Source of the DNA: an uncultured Corynebacterium sp. | GTDB lineage: Bacteria > Actinomycetota > Actinomycetes > Mycobacteriales > Mycobacteriaceae | Assembly: GCA_943913645.1 (NCBI GenBank) | Contig: CALTYZ010000024.1 | Span: forward strand, 1 to 34,985 | Direction: 5' to 3' | DNA length: 34,985 nt | Part shown: piece after piece, positions 15,597-23,990 of the stretch | How positions within the stretch are numbered: position 1 is the first letter of the stretch | How the letters are laid out: each line of letters opens with the position of its first letter | Translations under genes and position numbers: made by a program | Notes under the pieces: generated by a model | Database searches by the model: none | What the model saw: only the letters and a program-made list of their open reading frames with translations | What the model was told of the DNA's origin: nothing

Positions 15597-16376
15597 ATGC
15601 AACCTGTGTTCTCGCTTGAATCGGTTCTGTACCCGCTGTACGAGGCGCGCCTGAAACGCGAGTTGCGTGGCAAACCACGACCGAAGCATATTGCCGTGAT
15701 GGCTGACGGTAACCGGCGTTGGGCGAAAGAGTCTGGATACCTCGACATCTCCCATGGACACAGAGCCGGCGGCGCCAAAATTGGAGAGCTGGTGCGCTGG
15801 TCTGCTGAGATGAATGTCGATGTTGTGACGATTTATCTGCTCTCAACCGAGAACCTGAAGCGAACATCGCAAGAAGTTGAGCTGCTCTTCGCCATTATCT
15901 CGGATGTGATTGACGATCTTGCAGCAGAGCACTACACATGCAGAATTCGCCTTGTTGGGCATCTGGATCTGCTGCCTCCCGAGGTTGCTGAGCGTATGCA
16001 GCGTTCAGCCGCTGCCACGACAGAAAAAGCGGGCCTGACTGTCAACATTGCTGTTGGCTACGGTGGCAGACAAGAAATTGTGGACGCCGTACGCTCGCTC
16101 ATCACTGACGAAGTAGCTGCCGGCTGCCCAGGAGAAGAGCTAGCGGACAAGGTCAGCGTCGATTCGATTGGACAGCATCTCTACACATCGGGCCAACCGG
16201 ACCCTGACTTGGTAATACGCACTTCCGGTGAGCAACGACTTTCCGGTTTTCTCATCTGGCAAGCTGCGTACTCTGAGATTTGGTTCACCGATACGTATTG
16301 GCCGGCGTTTCGAAAAATTGATTTCTTGCGTGCGCTACGCGACTATTCTCAGCGCAGTCGTCGGTTCGGAAGGTAA
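15597..16376 (+). CDS. uppS: Cis-prenyltransferase (UppS family)
   Basis: 259 residues from the ATG at 15597, chosen because AGGGG lies 4 nt upstream; earlier in-frame starts at 15561-15582 lack this. The catalytic block HIAVMADGNRRWA has the key Asp at about 37, followed by GHRAGG, the substrate-binding STEN, and the C-terminal RTSGEQRLSGFLIWQ with AYSEIWF. The enzyme adds isopentenyl units in cis to make polyprenyl diphosphate for cell wall carriers. Actinobacteria have two paralogues, one short-chain and one long-chain, and the sequence alone does not tell me which this is. It ends 8 nt from the convergent coaA. Confidence 0.93.
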   Translation: MQPVFSLESVLYPLYEARLKRELRGKPRPKHIAVMADGNRRWAKESGYLDISHGHRAGGAKIGELVRWSAEMNVDVVTIYLLSTENLKRTSQEVELLFAIISDVIDDLAAEHYTCRIRLVGHLDLLPPEVAERMQRSAAATTEKAGLTVNIAVGYGGRQEIVDAVRSLITDEVAAGCPGEELADKVSVDSIGQHLYTSGQPDPDLVIRTSGEQRLSGFLIWQAAYSEIWFTDTYWPAFRKIDFLRALRDYSQRSRRFGR

Positions 16377-16384
16377 GTTCCGGC

Positions 16385-17320
16385 CTACATCTTGCGCATG
16401 CGCACACGTTGCACCGCGTGGTCATGGGCTTTTCGCAGTACGAGTGATGCGCGCACGCGGGTAGGCAAAATGTTCTCCACCAGGTTTGGAAGGTTGATTG
16501 TTTGCCACAGTTCGCGGGCTTCGCGGGTGGCTTGAGCATCATCGAGGTCCGCGTACGCAGCAAAGTGCGCGCCAGGTTCCCGAAACGCAGTCTGTCGCAG
16601 CTTCAAAAAACGCTCGATGTACCAGCGTTCAATGTCTTCTGTTCGCGCGTCGACGTAGATTGAGAAGTCGAACAGGTCCGAAACCATCAGCGTGGGCCCG
16701 GTTTGCAGCACATTCAGCCCTTCAAGAATGAGAATGTCGGGTTTGCGCACTTCAATCTGCTCTCCAGGCAGAATGTCATAGGCCGTATGCGAATAAATCG
16801 GTGCGGTAACGAGTGGGTGGCCCGATTTCACTTCCGTGACAAACCGGAGCAGGTTACGCCGGTCATACGATTCGGGAAACCCTTTGCGGTTGAGGAGGTT
16901 GCGTTCTTTCAGGAGTGCAGTTGGGTATAAGAAACCATCTGTAGTGATCAAGTCCACTCTGGGATGGGATTCCCATCGTTGCAGCAGCAGCTGCAGGACG
17001 CGGGCAGTGGTGGATTTGCCAACCGCGACAGAGCCGGCGATGCCGATAACAAACGGGACGTGTCCGGGATCGTCGCCCATGAATGACTCCGTGAGTTGAA
17101 TGAGCTGTTGGCGGGCTCGTACCTGGAGGTGGATGAGGCGCGAGACCGGAAGGTAAATATCCTCGACCTCTTTTAGGTCAAGATTTTCGCCAATGCCGCT
17201 GAGAGCCTCAGCTTCGGCTTCGGTGAGCACCTGGGGCATTGCAGCTCGGCGCTGCCTCCAGTCGTTGCGATGAAAGTCGAGGTAGGGGCTAGAATCGGCA
17301 CCGTACGCTGCTCCGGACAT
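16385..17320 (-). CDS. coaA: Pantothenate kinase, type I
   Basis: 311 residues from the ATG at 17320; a GTG at 17326 is the alternative. The enzyme phosphorylates pantothenate in the first step of CoA synthesis. The P-loop is GSVAVGKST (96-104) in VIGIAGSVAVGKSTTARVL. Other typical segments are LITTDGFLYP, the RKGFPESYDRR stretch, PIYSHTAYDI and the ILEGLNVLQ block. The length and the conserved set are normal. The gene is alone, convergent with uppS and divergent from glyA. Confidence 0.95.
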   Translation of the reverse strand: MSGAAYGADSSPYLDFHRNDWRQRRAAMPQVLTEAEAEALSGIGENLDLKEVEDIYLPVSRLIHLQVRARQQLIQLTESFMGDDPGHVPFVIGIAGSVAVGKSTTARVLQLLLQRWESHPRVDLITTDGFLYPTALLKERNLLNRKGFPESYDRRNLLRFVTEVKSGHPLVTAPIYSHTAYDILPGEQIEVRKPDILILEGLNVLQTGPTLMVSDLFDFSIYVDARTEDIERWYIERFLKLRQTAFREPGAHFAAYADLDDAQATREARELWQTINLPNLVENILPTRVRASLVLRKAHDHAVQRVRMRKM

Positions 17321-17409
17321 ACGCACTATTGTTACACCCGTCGGTCTCCGGGTGGTCAGATGGCACCTGTGATGGAACTTCCCATAAAAGAACGACTACG
17401 GCTTCGCCC

Positions 17410-17415
17410 TATACT
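17410..17415 (+). promoter_or_regulatory. -10 hexamer for glyA
   Basis: TATACT lies about 100 nt before the glyA start. No convincing -35 is seen 17 nt upstream. A start near 17422 gives a leader of about 95 nt containing the ribosome binding site AAAGGA (17503-17508). Confidence 0.45.
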
Positions 17416-17517
17416 GCAACAGTGTGGCCTGCGGTACCAATCGCAAGCTGTGTGGGGCAGATAAATCCCAGTGAGCTCCACGGATCAAAAACTATACCGA
17501 CGAAAGGACCGCCCGAC

Positions 17518-18810
17518 GTGTCTGAAGACCTCCGTTACCAGGATCTTGCGACCTACGACCCTGACGTTCATGCGGCGATCGTGGCCGAATTGGACCGCCA
17601 GCGCAGCACGTTAGAGATGATCGCCTCGGAAAATTTCGTGCCTCGCTCGGTGCTCCAGGCACAAGGGTCGGTCTTTACCAACAAATATGCCGAGGGGTAT
17701 CCGGGGCGCCGCTACTACGGCGGCTGTGAGCCGTCCGATGCTGTTGAGGACTTGGCGCGTGAGCGTGCGAAGTCGGTGTTTGGTGCTCAGTTTGCAAACG
17801 TGCAGCCGCATTCTGGTGCACAAGCCAACGCAGCGGTACTCATGGCTCTTGCCGAGCCGGGTGACACTATTTTGGGATTGTCGCTGGCCCATGGGGGGCA
17901 CCTGACGCATGGGATGAAGATCAATTTCTCAGGACGGCTTTATAATGTCGCCGCGTATGAGGTGGAGCCGGACACACATACCATCAACATGGACAAGCTG
18001 CGTGAGCAGGCGTTAGCAGTAAAACCCAAGGTGATCATCGCGGGGTGGTCTGCATACTCCCGCCACCAGGATTTTGAAAGGTTTCGCGCTATCGCAGATG
18101 AGGTTGGCGCATACTTGTGGGTCGATATGGCTCATTTTGCTGGACTTGTCGCCGCTGGACTGCACCCGTCGCCAGTGCCTCATGCTCATGTCTGTTCCTC
18201 AACGGTACATAAGACCCTGGGTGGACCTCGATCGGGTTTCATCCTCACGAACGACGAAGCGTTGAACAAAAAGATTAACTCGGCCGTCTTCCCTGGCCAG
18301 CAGGGAGGGCCGCTGATGCATGTGATCGCGGCTAAAGCCACGGCGTTCAAGATTGCGGCATCAGATGAGTTCAAAGACCGTCAACAGCGCACGCTTGACG
18401 GTGCGCGAATCCTTGCCCAGCGTCTCACCCAGCAAGACGCGCGAGATGCTGGAGTTGACGTGGTCTCTGGGGGAACCGACGTCCACCTCGTTTTGGTTGA
18501 CCTGCGTAACTCCGAAATGGATGGTCAGCAGGCTGAAGACCGCTTGCATGCTGCGGGAATTACTGTGAACCGGAACGCGGTCCCGTTCGATCCGCGCCCG
18601 CCAGCGGTGACATCAGGTTTGCGAATTGGGACCTCGGCTTTGGCGACGAGAGGTTTCGGGCAAAGCGATTTCGAAGAGGTCGCGGATATCATCGCGAGGT
18701 GTTTGATCAGTGGCGACGAGGCTGATCTTCCGTCCTTGCGACAGCGAGCTGCGTCACTGGGGGAGAAGTACCCGCTCTACCCTGGCCTTGAAGACTGGAA
18801 ACTGCTGTAG
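17518..18810 (+). CDS. glyA: Serine hydroxymethyltransferase
   Basis: 430 residues from the GTG at 17518, which has AAAGGA 9 nt upstream. The reading frame is open further upstream, but that part is not conserved-looking. The enzyme exchanges serine and glycine with tetrahydrofolate and needs pyridoxal phosphate. The N-terminal LEMIASENF (32-40), the substrate loop NKYAEGYPGRRYYGG (55-69), and the cofactor Lys 232 in STVHKTLGGPRSG are all present. The gene supplies glycine and one-carbon units. It is monocistronic, with its own promoter. After the stop only a weak 5-bp hairpin (18827-18842) is seen. Confidence 0.97.
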   Translation: MSEDLRYQDLATYDPDVHAAIVAELDRQRSTLEMIASENFVPRSVLQAQGSVFTNKYAEGYPGRRYYGGCEPSDAVEDLARERAKSVFGAQFANVQPHSGAQANAAVLMALAEPGDTILGLSLAHGGHLTHGMKINFSGRLYNVAAYEVEPDTHTINMDKLREQALAVKPKVIIAGWSAYSRHQDFERFRAIADEVGAYLWVDMAHFAGLVAAGLHPSPVPHAHVCSSTVHKTLGGPRSGFILTNDEALNKKINSAVFPGQQGGPLMHVIAAKATAFKIAASDEFKDRQQRTLDGARILAQRLTQQDARDAGVDVVSGGTDVHLVLVDLRNSEMDGQQAEDRLHAAGITVNRNAVPFDPRPPAVTSGLRIGTSALATRGFGQSDFEEVADIIARCLISGDEADLPSLRQRAASLGEKYPLYPGLEDWKLL

Positions 18811-18970
18811 ACGTAGTGTTCGTTGGCCCGTGTGTGGACGGGGACAATGGTGTCGCATCGCTGGGTTACCAAGAATCGGCGGCGGTAACAGTCTGGTAAA
18901 GGCAGCCTAAGTAACGGTGACCTAATTTGGAGCGAAATGCCCTAGATGAAAGCATAATCAGCGTAGTCTC

Positions 18971-19012
18971 GGCCGTTACGGCCTTCCCCCGTTCGGGTGT
19001 GCATGACACCCG
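18971..19012 (+). repeat. Two short hairpins upstream of the LGFP-like lipoprotein
   Basis: GGCCG/CGGCC around TTA (18971-18983) and CGGGTGT/ACACCCG around GCATG (18994-19012) stand side by side in the 266-bp gap after glyA. A CATAAT -10 candidate at 19031-19036 follows. The second hairpin could be an operator near the -35 region of the lipoprotein gene or part of the glyA terminator. Neither has a T run. Confidence 0.35.
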
Positions 19013-19076
19013 TCAATGAGTCGGAGGGTGCATAATAGGCAACGGTCGAAAAATAGGACAGAAAGGTATTACTAAG

Positions 19077-19685
19077 ATGCTTAACCGCAAGTTCGCAGCA
19101 TCGGCTGCCGCCCTCGCCCTCGCTGGCGGGCTGGTCGCCTGCTCCAACTCCGGAACGACCACTACTACCAGCGCCTCCAAGGAGACCGCTACCGCGACGG
19201 ACGCCGCAAAGGAGTCTGGCAAGTCCGGCAAGACCGCGACTGAGACGGTGACCTCCACGAAGAAGAAGGGTGACGCTGCCGAGGGTACTGACGCAACCAC
19301 TGAGCTTGCACTGTCTAGCGGTGAGACCACTCTGGTTCCTGAGGGTGCTGCCAGCGCGGCATCGCAGTTCGCTCAGCCGGACTGGGGCGAGCCTGTGTCC
19401 GTCGAAGAGGTTGACGGCGGCTGGATCATCTCCTACGACAGCGAGCACTACGTAGCCTGGAACGAAAACACCGGTGGCGCTCCGATCTGGGGCGAGATCG
19501 CTAACACCTGGATCAACGATGTCCGCGACGCACGCAGCGTCGGCTTCCCGATGGCTGCTGAGACGAAGAACGCTGACACCCCTGGCTGGACCCAGCAGTT
19601 CGAAGAGGGCACCATCGAGTGGACCCGCGAGGATGGCGATGAGTCTCCGTTCGGTGCCATCATCGAGAAGAGCGGCAACAACTAA
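19077..19685 (+). CDS. Lipoprotein with an LGFP-like domain
   Basis: 202 residues. Lipoprotein signal with lipobox LVAC, Cys at 22. A long Thr/Ser/Lys/Ala-rich linker (24-85) probably spans the cell wall. The C-terminal domain contains APIWGEIANTWINDV, then RSVGFPMAAETKN and GWTQQFEEGTIEW, which resembles one or two LGFP repeats, a module found on mycolate cell wall proteins including some mycolyltransferases. GAAAGG precedes the ATG. A strong terminator follows directly. It probably sits on the outer face of the plasma membrane. The role is unknown. Confidence 0.82.
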   Translation: MLNRKFAASAAALALAGGLVACSNSGTTTTTSASKETATATDAAKESGKSGKTATETVTSTKKKGDAAEGTDATTELALSSGETTLVPEGAASAASQFAQPDWGEPVSVEEVDGGWIISYDSEHYVAWNENTGGAPIWGEIANTWINDVRDARSVGFPMAAETKNADTPGWTQQFEEGTIEWTREDGDESPFGAIIEKSGNN

Positions 19686-19703
19686 TTTCGACCACAACCG
19701 CTT

Positions 19704-19735
19704 AAACCCTGCCCAGCACCGGGCAGGGTTTTGTT
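19704..19735 (+). terminator. Intrinsic terminator of the LGFP-like lipoprotein gene
   Basis: AAACCCTGCCC (19704-19714) pairs with GGGCAGGGTTT (19721-19731) around AGCACC, and the right arm runs into a T-rich tail (TTTTGTTTTT). This is a textbook rho-independent terminator. Confidence 0.93.
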
Positions 19736-19806
19736 TTTCTGCCCAACCTGCCAGCAGATTCTAGGTGTGGTTGCATTCAGCCGCCTTCGTAGACAGAATG
19801 TGGCGA

Positions 19807-20331
19807 ATGAACGAATCACGCTTTCGTATCCGTCCGATTCGCGAATCCGACTACGCGCAAGTTCGCGCCATCTACGAAATTGGTTTGAGTACCGGTCACG
19901 CTTCCTATGAGACCCGTGGGCAAACGTGGGACGAGTTCTGCCGGAACAAGATCATGGAAACGGTTTTTGTTGCCACCGATAGCCACGATGATGAACGTGT
20001 CCTTGGGTGGGTGGCAGCGGCCAAGGCATCGTCGCGAAGCGTGTTCCATGGTGTAGTAGAGGACTCCATCTACACTCACCCCGACGGCAGAGGAATGGGC
20101 CTTTCGGGAGCACTCCTCGATACCCTCATCCAGACGTGTACCGACCTGGATAAGTGGTCGATCCACTCGTGGATCTTTCCGGAGAATGAAGGATCCGCGG
20201 GGCTACACCGGTCGCGCGGGTTTGAAAAGGTCGGCACCTTTCACGGTATGGCGAAGATGACCTACGGTGAACAGGAAGGGAAGTGGCGCGACTGTGACAT
20301 CTATGAACTGATACTGCCCATGGCGCGTTAG
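19807..20331 (+). CDS. GNAT acetyltransferase, phosphinothricin acetyltransferase-like
   Basis: 174 residues from the ATG at 19807; ATG 19798 is also possible, and no good ribosome binding site is seen for either. The fold is a single GNAT domain: FRIRPIRESDYAQVRAIYE at the start, a YETRGQTWDEF segment like the PAT/Bar subgroup, the acetyl-CoA loop DGRGMGLSGALL (about 97-108), and the closing FPENEGSAGLHRSRGFEKVG. Members N-acetylate phosphinothricin, methionine sulfone or other amines. The true substrate here is not known. It is convergent with the MFS gene (12-bp gap). Confidence 0.88.
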   Translation: MNESRFRIRPIRESDYAQVRAIYEIGLSTGHASYETRGQTWDEFCRNKIMETVFVATDSHDDERVLGWVAAAKASSRSVFHGVVEDSIYTHPDGRGMGLSGALLDTLIQTCTDLDKWSIHSWIFPENEGSAGLHRSRGFEKVGTFHGMAKMTYGEQEGKWRDCDIYELILPMAR

Positions 20332-20343
20332 CACGAGGACCGG

Positions 20344-21894
20344 CTATTCGACGTCCTCTTTGAGCTTTTCCTCCCGCACCGGAAGCAGCAACGCCAACGC
20401 CAATACTGCAAGTGGGACCATGAGTAGAAACACAGGTGTGAGCCCGTCGTTGTAACTTGTCAATACCACCTCACGCAGCGGGCCCGGCAACTGAGAGACC
20501 AGATCCGGTGTGAGGCTATTCGCACCGTCGTTGGCGAACGTCCTGGCGTATTCGGCAGCTTCAGGGCCCATCTGGGCCAACGCGTCTGGCATGCGCTCTT
20601 CCAGTCGGCTTCGCATCCCGTGGATGAATAACGAGCCTGACAGAGACGCTCCGATTGCGGAGCCGATCTGACGGAAGAAATTGTTCGTAGACGTAGCAGT
20701 GCCCACGCGAGAAATCGGGAAGGAGTTTTGCACGATGAGGACGAGCACTTGCATGACAAGACCAAGGCCGAACCCAAAGACGAACATGTAGATGCCCAAA
20801 GTAGTCAATGGGGTGGTGGATTCCAGCGTTGAAAATAGGTATAACCCAACTACAGTTACCCCCATGCCGATCAGGGGGTAGGCCTTGTAGCGACCCGTGC
20901 GTGCAATGATGAACCCCACCCCCATACCGGTCAGGAGTAGGCCAAGCACCATAGGCAGCATCATTAAACCAGCCTGGGTCGGGGAAAGTTCATGCACCAT
21001 TTGAAGGTATGTCGGCAGGTACGCCAACGCTGACGTCATCACAAAACCGAGAATCGTTCCTGCAGCCGTGGTCAAGACCATATTTCGGTTGGTGAACAGC
21101 GTCATCGGAATCAGTGGGCTGCTCGCTCGCAATTCGACGACGACGAACGCCGCTGCGCTCACAAGCGCCAAGACGCTTGTTGTGATGATGGTGGTGGAAC
21201 TCCAGTCGTATTGGGTGCCACCCCACGTGGTAGTGAGGATGAGCGAAGACGTGGCAACCACCATCAGTGCCGTTCCAATCCAGTCCACATCCATCTGCTT
21301 GACGGAGCCGCGCCGTAACTTGAGCACCAACGCAGACACGGTCATCGCCAACAGACCCAGCGGGATATTCATCCACAGCGCCCAACGCCAACCCGGGCCG
21401 TCTGTGAACCAGCCACCCAAAACCGGTCCAAGAACTGAAGACACACCGAAGACGCCGCCCATCACTCCCATGTACTTGCCGCGTTCCCGCGCGGGCACGA
21501 CCTCAGCGATGATGGACTGGGAGTTGACCATCATGCCTCCGGCGCCGAGGCCCTGGACCGCGCGCCCAACGATGAGAAGCTCCATTGAGTTCGCGAACCC
21601 GCCAAGTGCCGAGCCAATAACGAAGGCGACGATCCCCCCGATATAGAGCCATTTTCGCCCCAAGGCGTCGCCCAGCTTTCCATTGACCGGCATCGCAATG
21701 GTCATAGTGAGCAGAAAAGCTGAAATGACCCAGCTCATGTGTTCGACACCACCGAGCTCTCCCACGATTGTCGGCAGTGCGGTAGAAAAGATCATCTGGC
21801 CAAGCGAGCTCATCAACATGGTGGTGAGCAAGGCTGTAAAAACCAAGCCAACGTTGGGGGCAGCTCCCGAGGAGGCAGTATCTTCATTTTGCAC
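20344..21894 (-). CDS. MFS drug exporter, 14-helix DHA2 family
   Basis: 516 residues from the GTG at 21894. The protein is almost entirely hydrophobic and fits 14 membrane helices. Motif A is seen as NGKLGDALGRKWL after helix 2, motif C-like GVSSVLGPVLGGWF in helix 5, and RGKYMGVMGG between helices. This is the EmrB/QacA type of proton-driven exporter. The substrate cannot be read from sequence. TAATAT lies 8 nt before the GTG with no ribosome binding site, so a leaderless start is likely; a TTG at 21930 is the longer alternative. The upstream gene ends 44 nt away on the same strand. Confidence 0.9.
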   Translation of the reverse strand: MQNEDTASSGAAPNVGLVFTALLTTMLMSSLGQMIFSTALPTIVGELGGVEHMSWVISAFLLTMTIAMPVNGKLGDALGRKWLYIGGIVAFVIGSALGGFANSMELLIVGRAVQGLGAGGMMVNSQSIIAEVVPARERGKYMGVMGGVFGVSSVLGPVLGGWFTDGPGWRWALWMNIPLGLLAMTVSALVLKLRRGSVKQMDVDWIGTALMVVATSSLILTTTWGGTQYDWSSTTIITTSVLALVSAAAFVVVELRASSPLIPMTLFTNRNMVLTTAAGTILGFVMTSALAYLPTYLQMVHELSPTQAGLMMLPMVLGLLLTGMGVGFIIARTGRYKAYPLIGMGVTVVGLYLFSTLESTTPLTTLGIYMFVFGFGLGLVMQVLVLIVQNSFPISRVGTATSTNNFFRQIGSAIGASLSGSLFIHGMRSRLEERMPDALAQMGPEAAEYARTFANDGANSLTPDLVSQLPGPLREVVLTSYNDGLTPVFLLMVPLAVLALALLLPVREEKLKEDVE

Positions 21895-21902
21895 GGGGCG
21901 CA

Positions 21903-21908
21903 ATATTA
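21903..21908 (-). promoter_or_regulatory. -10 hexamer for the MFS gene
   Basis: TAATAT on the minus strand, preceded by TG, 8 nt before the GTG at 21894. This spacing suits a leaderless mRNA. Confidence 0.45.
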
Positions 21909-21937
21909 CACCCGCCGTTGAACGGCGCAAGTGCCCC

Positions 21938-22456
21938 TTATTCGGGAAAACCAGCCGATAATGTGCCGGTGACTACTGGGGCGTCATCTTCGAGGTAGGT
22001 CAACTCCACCAAGCCCTCGTCAGTTGTCTCGATAGCCCAGATGCCCGTGCGTCCGGGAGTGGTGTTGCAGTCGCGGGTGACCGGCATGTTGCTCAGAGAT
22101 GCGTCAACAAGTGTGGTGCAACCTGAATCCGGGTAAGTGATCGCCGCGCTACCTCCTCCGAAAGTGGCTACAACGAGCCATGAGTTTTCGCGTGCATTCG
22201 GATCGAGGCTGGTGAGCGTGCCAGTGTAGGTGCCCGCGGGAGCGAGCTCGCCCAGGTCTTTGTCCGCGGGCTGTGCTTGGGCAGTCACCGTGACCGTAGC
22301 TGGTGATTGACGTTCGTGACGATCAGGTTGAGCTGACCACCAGGCTCCCGCCAGCGCAACGAGGATAAGCGCAACAGCGAGCGCCCCAACCCCTGCCGCA
22401 ATCCACGGTTTATTAGACCCGCCGACGTTGCGAAGGTCGCTAAAAGAATCAGCCAT
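21938..22456 (-). CDS. Membrane-anchored extracytoplasmic protein
   Basis: 172 residues. A polar N-terminal tail of about 17 residues, one membrane anchor (WIAAGVGALAVALILVALAG, about 18-37), then a Thr/Gln-rich linker and an external beta-rich domain with two Cys residues (SGCTTL and RDCNTT) that could form a disulfide. The family is not recognised. The ATG lies only 4 nt after a perfect 11-bp hairpin, and the only ribosome-binding-site-like bases (GGGGA) are inside the stem. It lies between fumC and the MFS exporter on the same strand. Confidence 0.78.
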   Translation of the reverse strand: MADSFSDLRNVGGSNKPWIAAGVGALAVALILVALAGAWWSAQPDRHERQSPATVTVTAQAQPADKDLGELAPAGTYTGTLTSLDPNARENSWLVVATFGGGSAAITYPDSGCTTLVDASLSNMPVTRDCNTTPGRTGIWAIETTDEGLVELTYLEDDAPVVTGTLSAGFPE

Positions 22457-22460
22457 GAAA

Positions 22461-22499
22461 CAATCCCCAGTTCCAACACGCGGATGGTACTGGGGATTG
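22461..22499 (-). terminator. Hairpin after fumC, adjoining the next start codon
   Basis: CAATCCCCAGT (22461-22471) and ACTGGGGATTG (22489-22499) form a perfect 11-bp stem with a 17-nt loop, followed on the minus strand by TTTC and then the ATG at 22456. It is placed to terminate fumC transcription, but it also buries the only possible ribosome binding site of the next gene. Confidence 0.7.
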
Positions 22500-22530
22500 A
22501 TCGTAGCGCTTGAAGCGCTCAGCGGGCCGG

Positions 22531-23931
22531 CTAATCGCGGTCAGTATTGGCCATAGACAGCACGTCGAGACGCTTGTCTAGCTCTTCTTCAGTGAGCTGA
22601 GCACCGTCGACAAAGCCAAGGTCGATCGTTGCCTGGCGGATGGTGATCCCTTCCTTGACTGCATGTTTAGCGATCTGCGCCGCATTTTCATAGCCGATCG
22701 CGGAGTTAAGGGGAGTGACAATAGACGGCGACGACTCAGCCAAAGTACGCATACGCTCCTCGTTCGGCTCAATCCCATCGACCAAACGGGTGGCGAACTG
22801 GCGCGCGGTGTTAGCTAACAATCGAGCCGATTCGAGTACGTTGCGTGCCATGACAGGGATGAAGACGTTGAGTTCAAACTGGCCCTGCGTGCCCCCAAAC
22901 GCGACTGCAGCGTCATTGCCGATCACTTGGGCAGAAACCTGTGTGGCAGTTTCGCACAGCACGGGATTGACTTTGCCGGGCATGATCGAGGAGCCTGGCT
23001 GGAGATCCGGGAGGTGAATCTCGCCAATTCCAGCAAGCGGACCAGATCCCATCAGGCGAATATCGTTAGCGATTTTGTAGAACGAAACCGCAACGGAGCG
23101 CATGGCACCGGAAAACTCAACAAGGCCGTCCCGGTTGGCCTGGGCTTCAAAATGGTTCTTCGCCTCAGAGAGCTGTTCCACGCCGGATAGCTTCTTCAGC
23201 TCATCGGTTACTCGCGCGCCGAACTCGGCGGGGGTATTGATCCCGGTGCCAACCGCAGTCCCGCCGATAGCGAGCTCACCGAGGTGCAAGAGCGTGTTTT
23301 CAACCCGCTCGATGCCCAACTCAATTTGGCGGGCGTAGCCGGAAAATTCCTGGCCCAGCGTGACCGGTGTTGCATCCATAAGGTGGGTGCGACCAGGTTT
23401 GACGACTTCCTTCCACTCGTGGGCCTTACGGTCAAGCGAACCGTACAGTTCCTTCAGTGCCGGAATAAGGTCATTGACTGCGGCCTCGGTGGCGGCAACG
23501 TGGGTAGCCGTCGGGAAAGTGTCGTTTGAAGACTGCCCCATGTTGACATCGTCGTTCGGGTGAACCTCAACGCCGTTTGCCTTCGCGATCGAAGCGATGA
23601 CCTCATTGGTGTTCATGTTCGATGACGTACCGGAACCAGTTTGAAACACATCAATGGGGAACTGGTCGTCGTGCGTGCCGTCGGCGATCTCTTTCGCGGC
23701 CGCAATGATCGCGTCAGCCTTCTGCGCGTCCAGGTTGCCCAAATCTTTGTTCACCTGCGCGCACGCCGCCTTGAGTAGCCCAAGGGCACGAATCTGCTGC
23801 TTTTCTAGCCCGCGCCCGGAGATAGGAAAGTTCTCCACCGCGCGTTGCGTCTGTGCGCGCCACAGCGCGTCAACCGGAACCTTGACCTCGCCCATCGTGT
23901 CGTGCTCGATGCGGTATTCCTGTTCAGCCAT
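22531..23931 (-). CDS. fumC: Fumarate hydratase, class II
   Basis: 466 residues from the ATG at 23931, which has GGAG closely upstream; ATG 23940 is in frame. The enzyme hydrates fumarate to malate in the TCA cycle as an iron-independent tetramer. Family signature GSSIMPGKVNP at about 313-323, with the catalytic Ser in the flexible loop. Also GSGTSSNMNTNEV, GQSSNDTFPTA and the GRTHLMDATPVTLGQE segment. The length is normal. It follows glpX with a 59-bp gap that contains two poly-C tracts on the coding strand, and is probably cotranscribed with glpX. Confidence 0.97.
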   Translation of the reverse strand: MAEQEYRIEHDTMGEVKVPVDALWRAQTQRAVENFPISGRGLEKQQIRALGLLKAACAQVNKDLGNLDAQKADAIIAAAKEIADGTHDDQFPIDVFQTGSGTSSNMNTNEVIASIAKANGVEVHPNDDVNMGQSSNDTFPTATHVAATEAAVNDLIPALKELYGSLDRKAHEWKEVVKPGRTHLMDATPVTLGQEFSGYARQIELGIERVENTLLHLGELAIGGTAVGTGINTPAEFGARVTDELKKLSGVEQLSEAKNHFEAQANRDGLVEFSGAMRSVAVSFYKIANDIRLMGSGPLAGIGEIHLPDLQPGSSIMPGKVNPVLCETATQVSAQVIGNDAAVAFGGTQGQFELNVFIPVMARNVLESARLLANTARQFATRLVDGIEPNEERMRTLAESSPSIVTPLNSAIGYENAAQIAKHAVKEGITIRQATIDLGFVDGAQLTEEELDKRLDVLSMANTDRD

Positions 23932-23957
23932 AGTCTCCATCCTTGTTGAAGTGAAAC

Positions 23958-23989
23958 GGGGGGGTATTGAGTGTTCGGGTGGGGGGGGG
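23958..23989. repeat. Two G homopolymer tracts between glpX and fumC
   Basis: A G7 run (23958-23964) and a G9 run (23981-23989) lie in the 59-bp gap, the second ending one base before the glpX stop codon complement. On the transcribed strand these are C7 and C9 in the fumC leader. Such runs are prone to slippage. Confidence 0.9.
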
Positions 23990-23990
23990 C

